Source of the DNA: Isoetes taiwanensis
Taxonomy: Eukaryota > Streptophyta > Lycopodiopsida > Isoetales > Isoetaceae
Reading direction: 5' to 3'
DNA length: 64,000 nucleotides
NCBI GenBank assembly: GCA_021234155.1
Contig: JAJEKV010000777.1
Location: 28,570 to 92,569, forward strand
Each line of letters opens with the position of its first letter. The stretch's first letter is position 1. The translations under genes were made by a program, and so were the position numbers. Shown here in pieces: positions 43,401 to 57,589 of the stretch. The notes beneath the pieces are model-generated. The model was not told the DNA's origin, did not search any database, and was given only the letters and a program-made list of their open reading frames with translations.

Positions 43401-45549
43401 TGGCCACTGACAATACAGATAAGCCCTGTACCTTTGACATTCTTAAGTGATTATTGATACTACAACACATGGTTTTAATGTGGTTACATGCTATTTAGCA
43501 AATAATGCATGTAAATGCTATAGGTTTTGGATTCAAAAAAAGTGACAATCGTTTTTAATAAATATGACAATTTTTTTGTTGAAGTATCTTGTAATGCGGG
43601 CTGGCTTAACAATCCTGTTGTCTAGGTGCTTTCTTCTATGAATTTAGAAAAGGACAACTCATTCTGACAACTCCTTCTGTGAATTTGGAAAAGGACAACT
43701 CATTCTGATAATTCGCCAGTTTATAATACTTCAGATGGACGGTTTTCTTCATGATGTAGAGCCTCGAGATGATTGTTATGGATTTCAAGCTAGAAGGAGA
43801 CTCCTAGAACTCCAAAGAGTTGAAGAACGTTGATCTTAATTGTCTTTAGTAGCCACTAATACATTCTTCCAGTCTTTCCAGGATTTTAATGCCAATCAGG
43901 GAGATGTTCTCCTTGCATCAGTTCGTCTCATAGGCAGGTGAGTATCTGGGCTCAAATAAGATTTGAAGCATGTTATTAGACAAACTGATTAGAGCTTGTT
44001 AAGAAGAAACCACCTCAGACTAGAGCATGTTAAAAAATGACCTTGGAGGATGGCAATTTTTGTTTTTGATGCAATTTTCGTTGTAAATACCTTGCTGAAG
44101 TGCCATCTGCCCACAAATTTAGGCTTCTAGCCTTTCTCCTTTCTACCATTTATTTTCCTGGATTAATGGAGCTTTTATTTTGTTCTTCTGGGTGATTGGT
44201 CATCTCACATTTTAGCTAAGGGGCTCTGAACTTTTTGACTGGATTGTGGCAAGATCACTGTCACAGCAGGTAATGATATCTGCCATTGAGTGTTTTTCCT
44301 TTCTTTTGGTGGGTTGAATTTAGTGCACTATAGAAATGATTCAAGTAGAAAAGACTCAAAGGTAAGAGATTTTTTTTTTTTTTGTGTCTCATAACTGCTC
44401 GACCCATTTTCTTTCAAGTGTTTCAATCCCATATATGGAATATTAAAATTGTTTTTTGCATAGAGGAGGAAGCGGAGCTCTTTTTTTTTCTAAATTGTCG
44501 AAGAAAGAACTCCTTGACTAAACCATCACATGTCATATAGAGGTTAGTTTCTTTTGTCCGATTCTCAGAAAATGAAAGGTTTAAATGAGTCGAGAAGCAA
44601 GAAATTGAAGTACGACTGAATTAGCTGGCCTTATAGTTTTGTTTCTATTGCAACGTTAGAGACCAACATGCTTAGGAAAGAAATTGTCTTTCTGTTGAAC
44701 CATAGCCACAGCAGACTTAAGCAAATATTCCATGTAGGTAGTCGCATAATTCTCCCAAATAAAAGCTATTTCTTCATGCACATCTCACTCGGGTATATCT
44801 AATTAACCCAAGTAGCTTTTATTATGTATTTTTTTTTGTCATGAGGTGGTCTATTTATACACGCAGGTGCTGATCTTTATTTGTTGCGAGCGCACTTACG
44901 GAGGCCACAATCATGATAATTATTTTATTGTTTTGGAGCTTACCAAAATGGCTAGATGGATGACGAGATGGAGAATTGTTTTCGTGTCAAGACTTTGGAA
45001 ATAGACAAATGCATTATTAGAAACAATGTTAAGGTCCGTTTGAGTCTTACGATGGGCTTTGTTGTCGTTGATTATGCAAAAATTCAAAACTTAAGGCAAA
45101 ATTGATGATCTTAAGGTCTCGATGGTAAAGCAATCCAAATTGTTTTTAATCAAATCTTGAGCAAGTCAAATATCTTGACTGCCTTGCATATATATTTTCT
45201 TTTACATTTAGGGTTGTTATGTTTGACATAAATTGCTATTTCATGCAACTAATGTCACGCTTTTTCTCGTTGGTTCATTTAGGTCCTATCTCGCATTTTT
45301 ATCAAATGGCTAAGAAAAAGGGTATACTTGACTCCATTTATTTTTTTCCAGATTTGAAAATTTATCGAGTGTATTGATGATTTGTCCCGTTGATCCGCCT
45401 TGTTTTTTGTTTTAGCGGTAATTACTAAGTTGATTGTGCATTGAAAGGCTGATGTACATGGATATAGTAGTTAAGTGTAGTTAGATATTTAATTACTCTT
45501 TGTAATTATTGCAACTATTCTTTCTACTTAGGCAACTCCATAAATGCAT
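40443..45549. other. interior of the nested element
   Basis: Short frames at 41,546-41,848, 42,002-42,277, 42,395-42,733 and 43,024-43,251 have some protein-like composition (for example EMEFQKNYHTVIDKLFEKYM near 42,020, read in the frame not starting with Met), but none belongs to a family I recognise. From about 43,600 to 45,500 nothing is visible except T-runs at 44,370 and 44,481. Confidence 0.35.
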
Positions 45550-45771
45550 TCATTTGACATTTACTCTATGATAGATCCTGTTCGTTCTTACATTCAATGT
45601 TACCCTTGGATGAAATAGGTTGTGCCGTTTGGAAGATTTAACGAAGTGGTCCAAAGCATTGGGGTTGGTCTTGCCAAATGCTTGCAGCTCTCGATAGTCC
45701 CGGCAGATGACTCGATTTATACTTATAGGAGAGATGTAGGAGAGATATGTTGATGCCCGGCTTATCCACAA
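45550..45771 (-). pseudogene. possible Ty3/Gypsy reverse-transcriptase fragment
   Basis: The minus-strand 73-codon frame contains CRDYRELQAFGKTNPNALDH followed by KRHNLFHPRVTLN. This lines up with the Gypsy RT block C.DYR.LN..T.KN..PLP...F...DL. The match is partial and there is no YVDD nearby. Confidence 0.4.
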
Positions 45772-46488
45772 TGAAGAAGCTTCCTTAGTTAGAAATTAGT
45801 TTCTCTACCTAACATTTCCTTCAGAGGCAATAGCTGGTTGATTCAGGAGTCCATAACATGTTATAGTTTTTGCGGATGTGCATGTTATGCTTGGCAAATC
45901 TTGGGAATACTGTCCATGACGTACATTGTTTTATATGGCTAATATACTGGATAAGGAATTTCAATTGGTAGGCCGTCTCCATTAAATTAGAAGCAGAGGC
46001 AAGTCAGTGAGACCTATTATTGTAACTTTACGACGCACGAAAGTGGGTTTCGAGCATGAGTTTTACTTTAAGCAATCATCCAGGTATTTTTAATAACGTG
46101 GACCTTACCAAAATATATATGTCATCTGTTTTTTATCTTATTATGTTTCATTATGCTAGCACATGACAAAGATGGAAGGGCCTAGACTCTACAAGATATT
46201 GTTCCTTTACAAGTTTTAAGAAACAAACATATTTTTGAAAAAGCTAATGCCACAATGCCCAAGGCATGGTTTCAAGGCCCAACATTTATAGAATACATGT
46301 GCTTAAACTATATTAGCTTTTGTTTCCAACTAGAATCTAATTAATAACATTTACATCTAATGACCATATATACCCAACTAAATGTCCTCAACCATATTTC
46401 GCAAAATTTTAATTTAATCTCGACGAAAAGCCCAGCAACGCTGGGCACTTTTTCTAGTTGAATATATATCCTCATTTTATTTATTGCG

Positions 46489-46731
46489 TGAAGCGTTAGA
46501 CCTATGTTAGGATGAATGTTTCAAGGATACATTAGACCCACATTGGGGTGAACTAGCATTAGACCGTATTGAGGTGAAATTTTTATCGATGCATTTATAG
46601 GTGATTTTCATAAGTATTGAGACGAATAATTCTAGACCCATGCTAGGGTGAATTAGCATTAGACCCATATTGGGGTGAATTTTTCAAGGATACACTTATA
46701 AGTAACAGTTCGTAAGTATGAGGCCAATAAC
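46489..46731 (+). repeat. tandem repeats with TTAGACCCATATTGGGGTGA core
   Basis: The core AGACC-AT-TTGGGGTGAA occurs about five times, arranged in two larger units of about 97 bases (46,540-46,630 and 46,632-46,731) that also share CTTATAAGT/TTCATAAGTAT and AATAA. It lies between the 3' ends of the two Helitron-like elements. Confidence 0.75.
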
Positions 46732-47460
46732 TTAGGTCTTGAGTATTTTATACCTTCAATTTTGAAATCAATTGCTCTATCTATCTTAAATCACTTGACT
46801 ATTAAATATGTTCATACCTCTCATGTATAAGACATACATAATCACATTTGATAAGACCATATTACGAAGTACAATATGATTTAACCCTTTAAGTAACTTC
46901 AAAATGCATGGCTAACTAAAGATTTGTATTTATGCTTCTTCTTGGAATGAGGGGTGCATTCATAAAATTCTCTAATCATTATGCTTCTGTGGCCTAATCA
47001 AATCCATTGGAGTGATGCACTTCCTTCTCAACCCCATTATCTTATGTTCTCCAACCATTGGTTTCCCACATAAATAAATTTGTTCCATCTACAAATGCAT
47101 AAATTAAAAACAACACATTTAATTCTTATGTTAGGGCAACTCAACACAACTACATCTACAACTTTCAAGCAAACATTGCTTATAGTTGAAATACACAATT
47201 TCAAGTATAGCTATTGTTGCCTTCACATTGCAACACAAATTTTTATAGGTTGCTAAAGCCTACCAATGCCTGACCATAACATCGTAATGTCATATAATGA
47301 AAAACAACGCACTAGAAGATGTTCCCAATCAGTTGAGATTTTTGTACAAAGGTTGTTTAACTTTGTCAATGAATCTTAAAGGCTTGCTCTATATAACCCT
47401 TGCCCCTCCAAGCCACATTGTTCACTCCAGCCAAAACAACCACCTTTTCAAATTGTTACT
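46732..47460. other. terminal non-coding part of the outer Helitron
   Basis: AT-rich; a 64-codon frame at 47,297 is not supported by anything else. Confidence 0.4.
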
Positions 47461-47491
47461 AAAGCCCGGCAACGCCGGGCACCATAACTAG

Positions 47492-47561
47492 TTTGCATAA
47501 TGCTCAGTCTTATGCAAGTGTATTTACTTTATTAAAAACGAATAGTATATATGGATTCTTA
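47492..47561 (+). repeat. resumption of the 190-bp tandem repeat
   Basis: TTTGCATAATGCTCAGTCTT and the following 50 bases match 33,952-34,021 with a single T deleted. This is the far flank of the outer Helitron. Confidence 0.92.
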
Positions 47562-49270
47562 TGTTCGAATTATTAGAAATACATGTCCACATAAGTGTCT
47601 CAATTGCTTTTTTAGTCTGACCCCATTCCCATATTAACTATTATCAAACCCCTAACATGAATGTTGGTATAAGTAATTTTTTAATAAGGCAATCCATAGT
47701 GTGGGACTTGCATAGGTCCCACTTTTCTTGAATATGTGATTAATGATGCTTCCTTAATATCACTGAGTGTACATGAGCTCTCGGAAATCGAGAGATGAAC
47801 TAGAGACAAGGACTAAAATTCATCTAGAAAATTGAGTTCTAACTTCACTCATATATATAGTACAACGGCCTTGGGCCCAAAATAGGTGTTTGGCAGATCT
47901 TGCTACCAACTCCTGAATCAAAGCCTGATATCCCAGAAATCTTGCAGTGCCTTCTGTATGTGCCTGGAATCACGCTTAAGTCATTGTTGTATACGGTCGC
48001 CATCTATTTGTTTCTTTGTCTCTTCTTTGGCGTGGTCTTTGTCGTGGTCTTCGGCGTGGTCTTGGAGGGTGCGCTGCGATGCTTGCCTTGACACGGTGTC
48101 TTATTCCGCCCCTAATCCATGGTGTGCATGAATAGTCTGCACCGGGATGTCTGGGGACTAACACCATTGCACTATTGCATCGAGTTTGTTACTCTGGACT
48201 TATTGTGGTATTTTTGTATTTGAGAACATCTTGATTTTATTTTTTTTTTTTTCTTTTTTCTAGTGTTATATCTTGTATTGCCTTATTGTCAACCTCACCA
48301 AGCGAAAGCATTTGGGATTGCAAATGTTAAAAGTTTTAATCTTGTGGTGCTCTTTTAATTTCTTTGGTTCATTCTCATTTTTTGTGCTTTTTGGAGTTGA
48401 ATTCACATTACTACGTAGCAATAAAAGTATCTAATCTTGGCGGGTTTTCTAGCTTGGCATATATGGATAGACCTTCTGATTTTAACTGTGAACATGTGGT
48501 TTTAGCATGTTTCATATTTGCTGCATTTGCTCCCCGGTCCATTTCGTTCAGTAATTCTTCACGTAATATTTTGGAGTCATTTGTTAAAATTCATATTGTT
48601 ATATAGTCAATTTTGTCTAGATGTGTGTCATTCCAGTTGATTTGGAATTTCTTTAGGATGATGGGAGAGCATTTGCCTTTTAAACTTATAGGTGCATTCG
48701 CATGTGTTTAACTTGATAATTAAAGGGTTTTTCCAGAAGGTATGTTTTTGCACGTGTATATTGCTTTTAGAATATGGGGTGAATCTGGTTCTTGTGGCAT
48801 GTTAATCTATATCTATTGTCCTTTTCTTCTCTGGCACATTGTGTCTTCATCATTCTTGTCATTTACATTAGATATTCTAGATATGTATCCTTATATTGCA
48901 TTCTTTTACATTGGATTGTAGCCCACACTAATAATTTCTTTCGAGAATTTGTTTCAGAGCCACATCTCATTGCTTAGATTGCTGTTGCCCTTGACCTCGA
49001 CTTTTATTTCTGCATGTTTTCGACCTTGTCAGCCATCTTGACCTTTTCCTCGACCTCAGCTTCAGTTCATTAGAAGTGAACCATCTCCTATGACTGCCTA
49101 TGCGCCATCGACTATCTGGTTCGATCACAATCTTATGTGGACCCTCGTTCATCTAGTTCTACATTACCTTTCGGGCTTGTCGAGCATAGCTATATCCCCT
49201 CTCATTTCGTGCGTTGATTACCATCTTTTATCTTTCGTTTTGCTAGTTTAGTTTACTCCTTAGCCCCTCC
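47562..49270. other. non-coding, T-rich on the plus strand
   Basis: A frame at 47,886-48,131 and its shadows have no family motif. A T-run is at 48,240-48,252. No RNA gene is seen. Confidence 0.4.
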
Positions 49271-50660
<1,390 letters not shown>

Positions 50661-50817
50661 TACAACTTATTTGCATTTGGCACTTCATTGAATTTCTGTG
50701 GCATGGGTTTTATATTGGATATATCCTCTTTGATTCTCATTTTTCTGGTTATGACGTATTTGTATTTAGCACTCCATTACATTTTTGTGACATGGACTTT
50801 ATAGTGGATACATTCTC
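50661..50817 (+). repeat. diverged tandem duplication, about 95-bp unit
   Basis: TTTGCATTTGGCACTTCATTG...GGATATATCCTC is followed by TTTGTATTTAGCACTCCATTAC...GGATACATTCTC. The second copy contains the LINE target site and continues at 57,417. Confidence 0.75.
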
Positions 50818-51399
50818 TTTTTTTTTTTGATTGAAGGCTTTCTATATATATTTATATAAGTGAAAATATTACACGAACTCCTTTTTCAAGGGAGGAGAAA
50901 CCCTAAATTAGAAAGGTGAACCTTAAAAAACCCGAATAAACATCAGGGATCAACCTTTACTTGTTCATGGTGCCATCAAAAACCATAAAAACTTTGCTAA
51001 GTTTTAAGAGGTTGTGTCCTTATCGTCTTCTTGAGAGAGTAGTCAATGATAAGTTTTTCGGATGGAAGTTCTTGATCTTCCTTGCCTTTCCTTTTATCAT
51101 CTCATGAAAAAGTGCGGTAGATGCACATACATGATTTTGCTTTTAGCCATGTTGAAGTCTGCCTTTGCTATCTTTTGCCCGGCATATCGGTTCCCTTCTC
51201 GATATTGTAATTGATCCACAAATGACATCCGATCCACACTTGTTTCCAAATGCTCCATCACCTTGGCTGCCCCAAATATCTTTATCCATTCGTTGTTCGC
51301 ATTTTCCTCCATTTGAGTTTGCACACCAAAGATAAATAGAGCCCCCGAATCGTGGAGAATCAACCATTAATCTCTTTGAATCCACCTTACATCATATTG

Positions 51400-54300
51400 A
51401 AAGCTTTTAATTATTCCTTCCGGAGGAGTAATTTCCAGCTTAAAGATAAAGGAATTCCCGCCCTTCCAGATCCTCGAGAGGAGGACATAGATCCTCCAAT
51501 GTGAGGGGTTTTTCCGCATGAAAAAATCTTCTTCATCGAGAGGATTGTTAAGTCATAGCCAAGGATTCTGAGGCAAGCTCTAAGGTCTACTTTCTGGACC
51601 ATAGGCATCCTCTGAAAAAGATGATTTTCATCCTCCTTTGCCTCGAGGCACACATCACAAATGTCGAATTAGCCATAGATAACCTTGTATCTTTTGAATT
51701 AGTTGCCAAAGCTCTATGCCATAGCTGCCACATAAATGATTTGATCTTCGGATTGATGGGGCTTTTTCCACATAAACCTCGTGTTTTTGATACATCTATC
51801 CGGTTGAACCTCCACTTTGTATGGATAGTAACTTTTTCCTCCCTCATAAGATATTTATATGCCCTCCTAATCAGTATAACCATCTCGGCCCATTATTTAG
51901 CCATTTAATTCTCTTCATTGGACCAATAACTCGTTGATGGTGATAAGTATATTCTCATAAAGGGTTCTGGTCCGAATTCCCCTCCCAAGAGTAGAATTAT
52001 CAAAGGGGATAATACCATTGTCGCCAAAGAGATCTACGATATAAATGATCCCTTTACTCTTCCATAGCTTGGCCCGATCCGAAAAATGGCGGGCAGGCAA
52101 AGATTGGGATTGTTAAGTAGAACGGTGGATTCCGCAAAATTGTTTGGTCCATGGATGTGCCTTCTTTCCAAGTGTACATCCCTTTGATCTGATCCCATGC
52201 CCCGATCCATTTCTTGATAATACCGGGGTGGAATTCAGAATCGAAAGGAAGAAGATAGAATGGGGAAGCTCCATTATCGAGATCTCCCGCCCATAGGGAT
52301 GGCATTTGCCAATATAATGCCCGATCAGAATGGAAATAGGGTGCTTGATGGAGTCATAGCAAGCCCTCAGAAAATACTTGGCGCCAAGGCCATCCCTTGC
52401 TTCTCAATATTCATAGTACCCAGGCCTCCATTGCTTTTTGATTTACAACACTCCTTCATTGAGACTGGGTGCCAAGATCTCCTGTTTGCCCACATGCAAT
52501 GAATCTACCAATAATACCCTGTCAGAACTTGTTAGAAATCTTTTAGGAGCAAGAATAGCCCCGAGGACTGGATACACATGAGAAGAAGAAATCATAAAAT
52601 TAGCAATAATCGCCCTACCATTTTAGAGAGAGATATTTAGAGTTCAAGGTGTCAACCTTTTTTTAGAATTTTTCAATAATGTTACCCCATAGGTGCGAGG
52701 CATTGCTTGATTGCAAAAGGGATGCCAAGAATCTTGAACTAGTACTAGGAGAGTTATATTTACACCCCATGGCATGCCATCATCTCCCCCTTTCTTGATC
52801 CCTTGCTTTGATTGTTGGATTTTTGCGGGGTTGACTTTACAAACCTCGAGGCTTCACCAAAATCCGCAAGGATCCCTTGACTATTTGTGATGGAGTTCTC
52901 ATCCATTGAGATTAGGATAAAGGTATATCATCTGCAAAATGCCCGATTTAGAATTTGATCACCCCGAGGGTTCTCGGGGGGAGCTTTTAGACCCCTAATA
53001 AGGTTAGTATTCTTTGCTTCCCTCCATCTTCAATGGAGAGCTTCCATAATTATCAAAAAGGAAGGGAGCAAGAGGGCAACCTTGTTTAACACCTCTTTGG
53101 ATTGTGAAGAATGGACTCACCATTTGAGTTTATGCGTACCTTTTCAAAAATTTGAATGCTCTCATTGTTGAATCAAAAAAGCCCCACAACATCTAAATAA
53201 AAGTTCCACCATCAGATCCAAATGCCTTGGCGATGTCGTTTAGAAGAGCCACATCTTGGTTGGAGTCTTTCGCCCATTGAAGTCCCAATATAGTCAAGTT
53301 ACCACATTATCCAAAATAAACCTATCTTTTAAGATAAGGCTGATTGAAAGCTACTAATGATGATGTCGAGAATGGTCTTAAGTATTGAGGCAATAGCTCT
53401 AAAATAATCTTATAAATAACATTAGATAGAGAAATAGGTCCAGAATCCGAGAAGGTGTTAGGGGGAATCAATCTTGGGGATCGAGGGGCAATGAAACCGT
53501 ATTAATTCTTGCATCCAACATCTTTATTTCCCCGAACTCATCATAAGTGCGTGATGTGTGCCCCAAGCAAAGGCCAAGTCTTCTTGAAGAATTACGGCAC
53601 GGAAGGCCATGGGACCAGGAGTCTTGCCATTTTCCATATTTTGACCACCGCAAAAGCTCATCATTCACAAAAGGTTTAGTAAAGATATAAGTTACGCGCC
53701 ATTGACTTTTCTATTAAGACTAATGAACTCCTCCACATAACCGGGGAGTAGAATCCATATTGGTACACATAAGCTTAGTAAAATGATCACCGTACTTGTT
53801 TGAGATCTTTGTCCTCGGGAAAATTAAATTGTCATCAACCATGATCTCATAAATATGATTCCTTTTGATTACGGATCGGCCCTTAATGAAGAAATATTTG
53901 AAGTTGCATCTCTCATCTTCTTTTAACTCTTTTATTTTAGCCTTCAATTTCCATCCATTTGCAATTTTGATTTCTTCCACCTCAATTTGCCTTTTTATCT
54001 CCACTTTTTGCTCATCAGTTGTTGTAATAATGCTTTGTCTCAAACCTTCAAGATGAGCTTTATTCTGATTGAAGATATTCTTGCCCCATTCTTTGAGCCA
54101 ACACTTAATTTGTTTGGCAGTGTTAATCCACCAAAGACATCCAACACGCATTTCCCAATGGGCTTGGGGTTTCTATTGATGATTTCTCAAGCTTGTTCAA
54201 GAAATCCTAGTATTCATCTTGAAGTAGGCTTTTCTCTTATTGCTGTTGTCATCCCCTGAGATGATAATTTGCTGGGGATAATGATCAGAGATTGTGTAGC

Positions 54301-55100
54301 CTTCAAGATTTTCAACTCTGTTACTGTTGTTCCAGAGATTCTCACTTAGGTAATACCTATCATGGAGGCAGACAAATAGGATCAATTCTATGGTCAGACC
54401 AACCAAAGGCTTGGGGCTTTCCGGCGAGTCAAATTATGGGAAGAAAGGAGGTTGTCCCAAGCACATCTTTCCCGAGGTAGAAGATTCCCAAGTTCTTATT
54501 TCTCTCATGAACCTATCCGTGACCATATTGAAGTCTCCACAAATGACACATTCATCCACATCCAAATTGCTCATACTGGCTGTTGATCCCTATTCCACAT
54601 CATAGATCTCTGAAGGGTCATGGTAAGAATAAACATTAGTAAAGGCTATCTTGCATGAATTTATGCTACCAACAAGAGTTTGCCATCTCCCATTGGTGTC
54701 ATTGACCATATAAATCTCTTCCATGTTCACTTTATGACTCCATGCTATGGCAATACCCTGCAGTAAGAGTTGTTAGCAATAATAGACCAAATGTTATAAT
54801 TGGGAGGAGAATACGGATATAATCCTCCCTCATGGATTGGGATCATGAATCTTGTGCTCCCTGAATGAAAAGAATGTCGGGACAAAGGTTAGAAAAGACA
54901 AACTTTTAAGTCTATCTCTTTTAATACTATTATTTATCCCTTGGAGATTCCAAGTGGATCTGATCATTTAAACAATTGTGTAATTATTCTTAGCTATCTG
55001 GATTGGATAGTCCTTTCTTGGACTAACCCTAATAGGTCCCGAGTAAATCTTTTTTTGGCCTCTGCCCTCTTTTTTGTGACTAATATCGCCATCGGCGTAT
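51400..55100 (-). pseudogene. LINE ORF2 remnant: endonuclease, reverse transcriptase, zf-RVT
   Basis: Minus-strand order: APE-type endonuclease with WTVYMVNDTNG-like block and ICGDFN (about 54,545-54,526), then a linker (53,720-54,151, NGWKLKAKIKELKEDERCNFKYF). RT follows with RGVKQGCPLAP (about 53,095-53,060) and FADD (about 52,937-52,925). The zf-RVT region (about 51,800-51,590) reads KIKSFMWQLWHRAL...CLEAKEDENH. At least fifteen stops or shifts interrupt it, and many stops fit CpG decay. Confidence 0.88.
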
Positions 55101-55199
55101 CATCACCATCATAAGAGAAATCATTTGATTGCTCATCTCTATTCTTGTAAACATCCTCTTGAGTTATGTCCGAGGACCCTATGGGGAGAGATAGTCATG

Positions 55200-57330
55200 A
55201 TGCGAGGGTTGATTTTGAGGGACGGATCAATATTCTTAAAATAAGAACCCAATTTTATCAATCTTGAAATTACCCTCACATGCCCTTTTTATTCGATCTT
55301 CACTTTTTACTTATTTCCGTTGCTATTTGCATTGCTACTTTTCCTTTTTTGAACCATACCTATTCAAACCAAGATTTTTTTGGGTCTCCATTCTTGTCCG
55401 ATTATAAAGGGGATAGAGATGTTCACTTTGCCATCCTTGATTTATCCCTTTTACCCTTTATCAATATCTTTTTAGGCAATTTGGAATAATCAATTCTCAA
55501 ATTAAAGATTTAATCTTGTCGACACTTTTCCTTTATTACTTCCCTCTTCCGCAATGGATCTAATTCTCTTAGAAATGCAACCCGAGGGAAGTTTGTCCGA
55601 GGGATGTTGATGTCGATGATGACTCACCCAATTTTTCCAAATAGCTTGCAAGTGAGTCTTGGGTCCGGAGGTTGGGCCAGAATTGGGATAAGTAACCCAA
55701 GTGGAGGTAGAGATTAACCCATAGTTAAGGAGGGATGTAAACCGGCTCCACTTCATAATAAAAATTCATTGTTGCCAATTGTGTCCAGCTTTTTCCTAAG
55801 AATAGATCCTACACCATTCTCAATGAGCACAAAATTTGGAAAGTTTTATTGTCTAATTTAAGAATAGAGAGGATCTAACCCTTTGAGCCTTTGTGATCCG
55901 TAACTTAAACTCCCCAAGGAAGGGTATTTATCGAAAAAATGGATAAGAATCCTCTCTTAGAGTACATATCCGGGTCAGGAACTTCGATACCGTAAAGATC
56001 AATAATACCATCCTTAAACCCTTTTCCCCGCCTCATTAGCATCATAAGATCTAAGTAAACCCACAATCAACCTCAGCGATTAAGAAGAGCATTTTTATAA
56101 GAAAGAATTCACAATTGGAACTCTGCTAAGTGAGTATGGTGGTCCCCACTTTGGTAACGTTCGGTTCAAAGATAGAAATCATGACTTCTTCACGCTTTTG
56201 CAAATGTGATTGGGTCAATTTATAGGGTTAAAACCCAAGTATCGCCCCGATCTTGCATGCCGTGTGGTGTTTTGTATCGATTTGATGATTTTTCATAATT
56301 TTTGGATACATTATCAAGAATCCCGAGCTACATCCTTGGAAAGATTGTTCTTGAAAAGCTTCATGTATGTCTTTCGATAACATGGTCTTCCCGTCTTCCC
56401 ACATCCTTATAAGTTTGATTGAGGCCAATGAGTTCCATTTGAGATTTTTCGCATCCACCGTAATCTCCTTAGTTCTTGCTAAGTATTTCTGCTCATGGAT
56501 TTTACGGAAAATATTGTTCCTTAGGCTGCAACCCTTTTTCACTATGCCCCGGCTTACCGTGATGAGCTTGTAGAGGTTTCTCGTCCCATTTCTTGTAGAA
56601 TTTCTAAGGTGTTCCAAGCCCAACTGTCATTTGCTCGCCCTGTGGTAGCTTCTTCAAGTTTTTCATATTTTGTTCAGACCGCACATATCGAGCCCTCCCC
56701 GAGATATCCATGCAAAATGTCGCCCGCTTTTTGGCGATCTTTTGATAATCTCAAAGGCAAAGGTACAGCTCTTTGAGGTTTTTCCAAACTAAGCTTTTCC
56801 TATCCTCCATTTTATGCTGGGTCCATTTCTCATCCCTTTGCTTTCCAAGTTCAAGACGCGTTTTTCTCTTGTTCCGCTTCCACCATCTTCCCTTTCCCGG
56901 ACGCGCCACGGAACAAAACAAGGAGCTAGTTTGCAAGAGTTAACCTCCAAACAACAATTTCCAAATCCGCAAGAATTGGGGGGTGGCCTAAGATCAAAGA
57001 ATGGAGCCAAGGCCAAAAAGGGGTTCGTGCCAAACCGTTCAAGGACTGGAAATTTGAAAATATTTTTGAATATCTTCCCCCAGTTGAGATATCCCTCAGA
57101 CAGGGGTCGAATCCTTAAAGATCCCACCCTATTGAAGCTAAAAAGATGCAAAGGTGATGGGAATCATGAGGAGGTATCTCGTAAATCCTATCCTAGAATT
57201 AGAGGTGCACGTCTGGGATTTATTATACTATCTAGATAAGCTATTGTCACATCATAATCTAAGGGGGGAATGCTTTCGGAAAGCCAAGTCCGACGGAGCC
57301 TCCCTAGAAGCCTCATCCATGCGGGCCTTG
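55200..57330 (-). pseudogene. LINE ORF1 (nucleic-acid-binding) remnant
   Basis: The likely start is MDEASREAPSDLAF at about 57,318. Frames of 60-131 codons follow at 57,151-56,789, 56,623-56,228 and 55,756-55,502 on the minus strand. Charged composition and position between the 5' end and the endonuclease identify it as ORF1. No intact zinc knuckle was found by eye. Confidence 0.65.
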
Positions 57331-57589
57331 GTTCGCGATTCTCCCAACACGACGCCCCTTCCGCGCCTAATGTTCATCCGTCTCACAGCCCCTTTCTCTA
57401 TAGTGGATACATTCTCATTTTATGTTGTGTATTCTAGACTCATTCTCTAGTTCTCATTTCACCGTGAAATCAATTTCTTACCCATTGATAACTCTCGTTA
57501 TTTTTGTGATTTCCCCATCTTTCTAGTTTGTTCACCCTTAATTCGCTCACTTGCCTGGGCTCCTCTTAAATGCACGAATAATCGATGCT

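Larger units (their letters stand above)
40102..46457 (+). mobile_element. second, nested Helitron-like element
   Basis: The 3' end is clear: hairpin GCCCAGC-AAC-GCTGGGC (46,430-46,446), then ACTTTTTCTAG, followed by T. It differs from the outer element's end by few bases. The proposed 5' end, A|TCTATATCTATATATAATAATAA at 40,101/40,102, has the TC start and AT-rich form usual for Helitrons but is less certain. No Rep/helicase is seen; several unrelated coding fragments lie inside. Confidence 0.6.
34145..47491 (+). mobile_element. Helitron-type insertion, 13.3 kb, non-autonomous
   Basis: The insertion lies between A (34,144) and T (47,492) of GAAACCCTA|TTTGCATAATGC. The uninterrupted site is visible in the neighbouring repeat unit at 33,951/33,952. 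It starts TCAATC and ends with a hairpin, GCCCGGC-AAC-GCCGGGC (47,464-47,480), then ACCATAACTAG. TC start, hairpin plus CTAG end, A|T target and absence of TSD are Helitron hallmarks. No Rep/helicase frame is present. It carries a PPR pseudogene and a nested second element. Confidence 0.8.
50800..57416 (-). mobile_element. full-length decayed LINE with perfect 18-bp TSD
   Basis: TATAGTGGATACATTCTC is present at 50,800-50,817 and again at 57,399-57,416. The element (50,818-57,398, 6,581 bases) lies on the minus strand: the 5' end at 57,398 begins GGGGCTGTGAGACGG, and the 3' A-tail is the T-run at 50,818-50,828. ORF1 and ORF2 are both present but heavily broken. Size, order (ORF1, endonuclease, RT, zinc domain) and A-tail fit plant L1-type LINEs. 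Confidence 0.95.
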
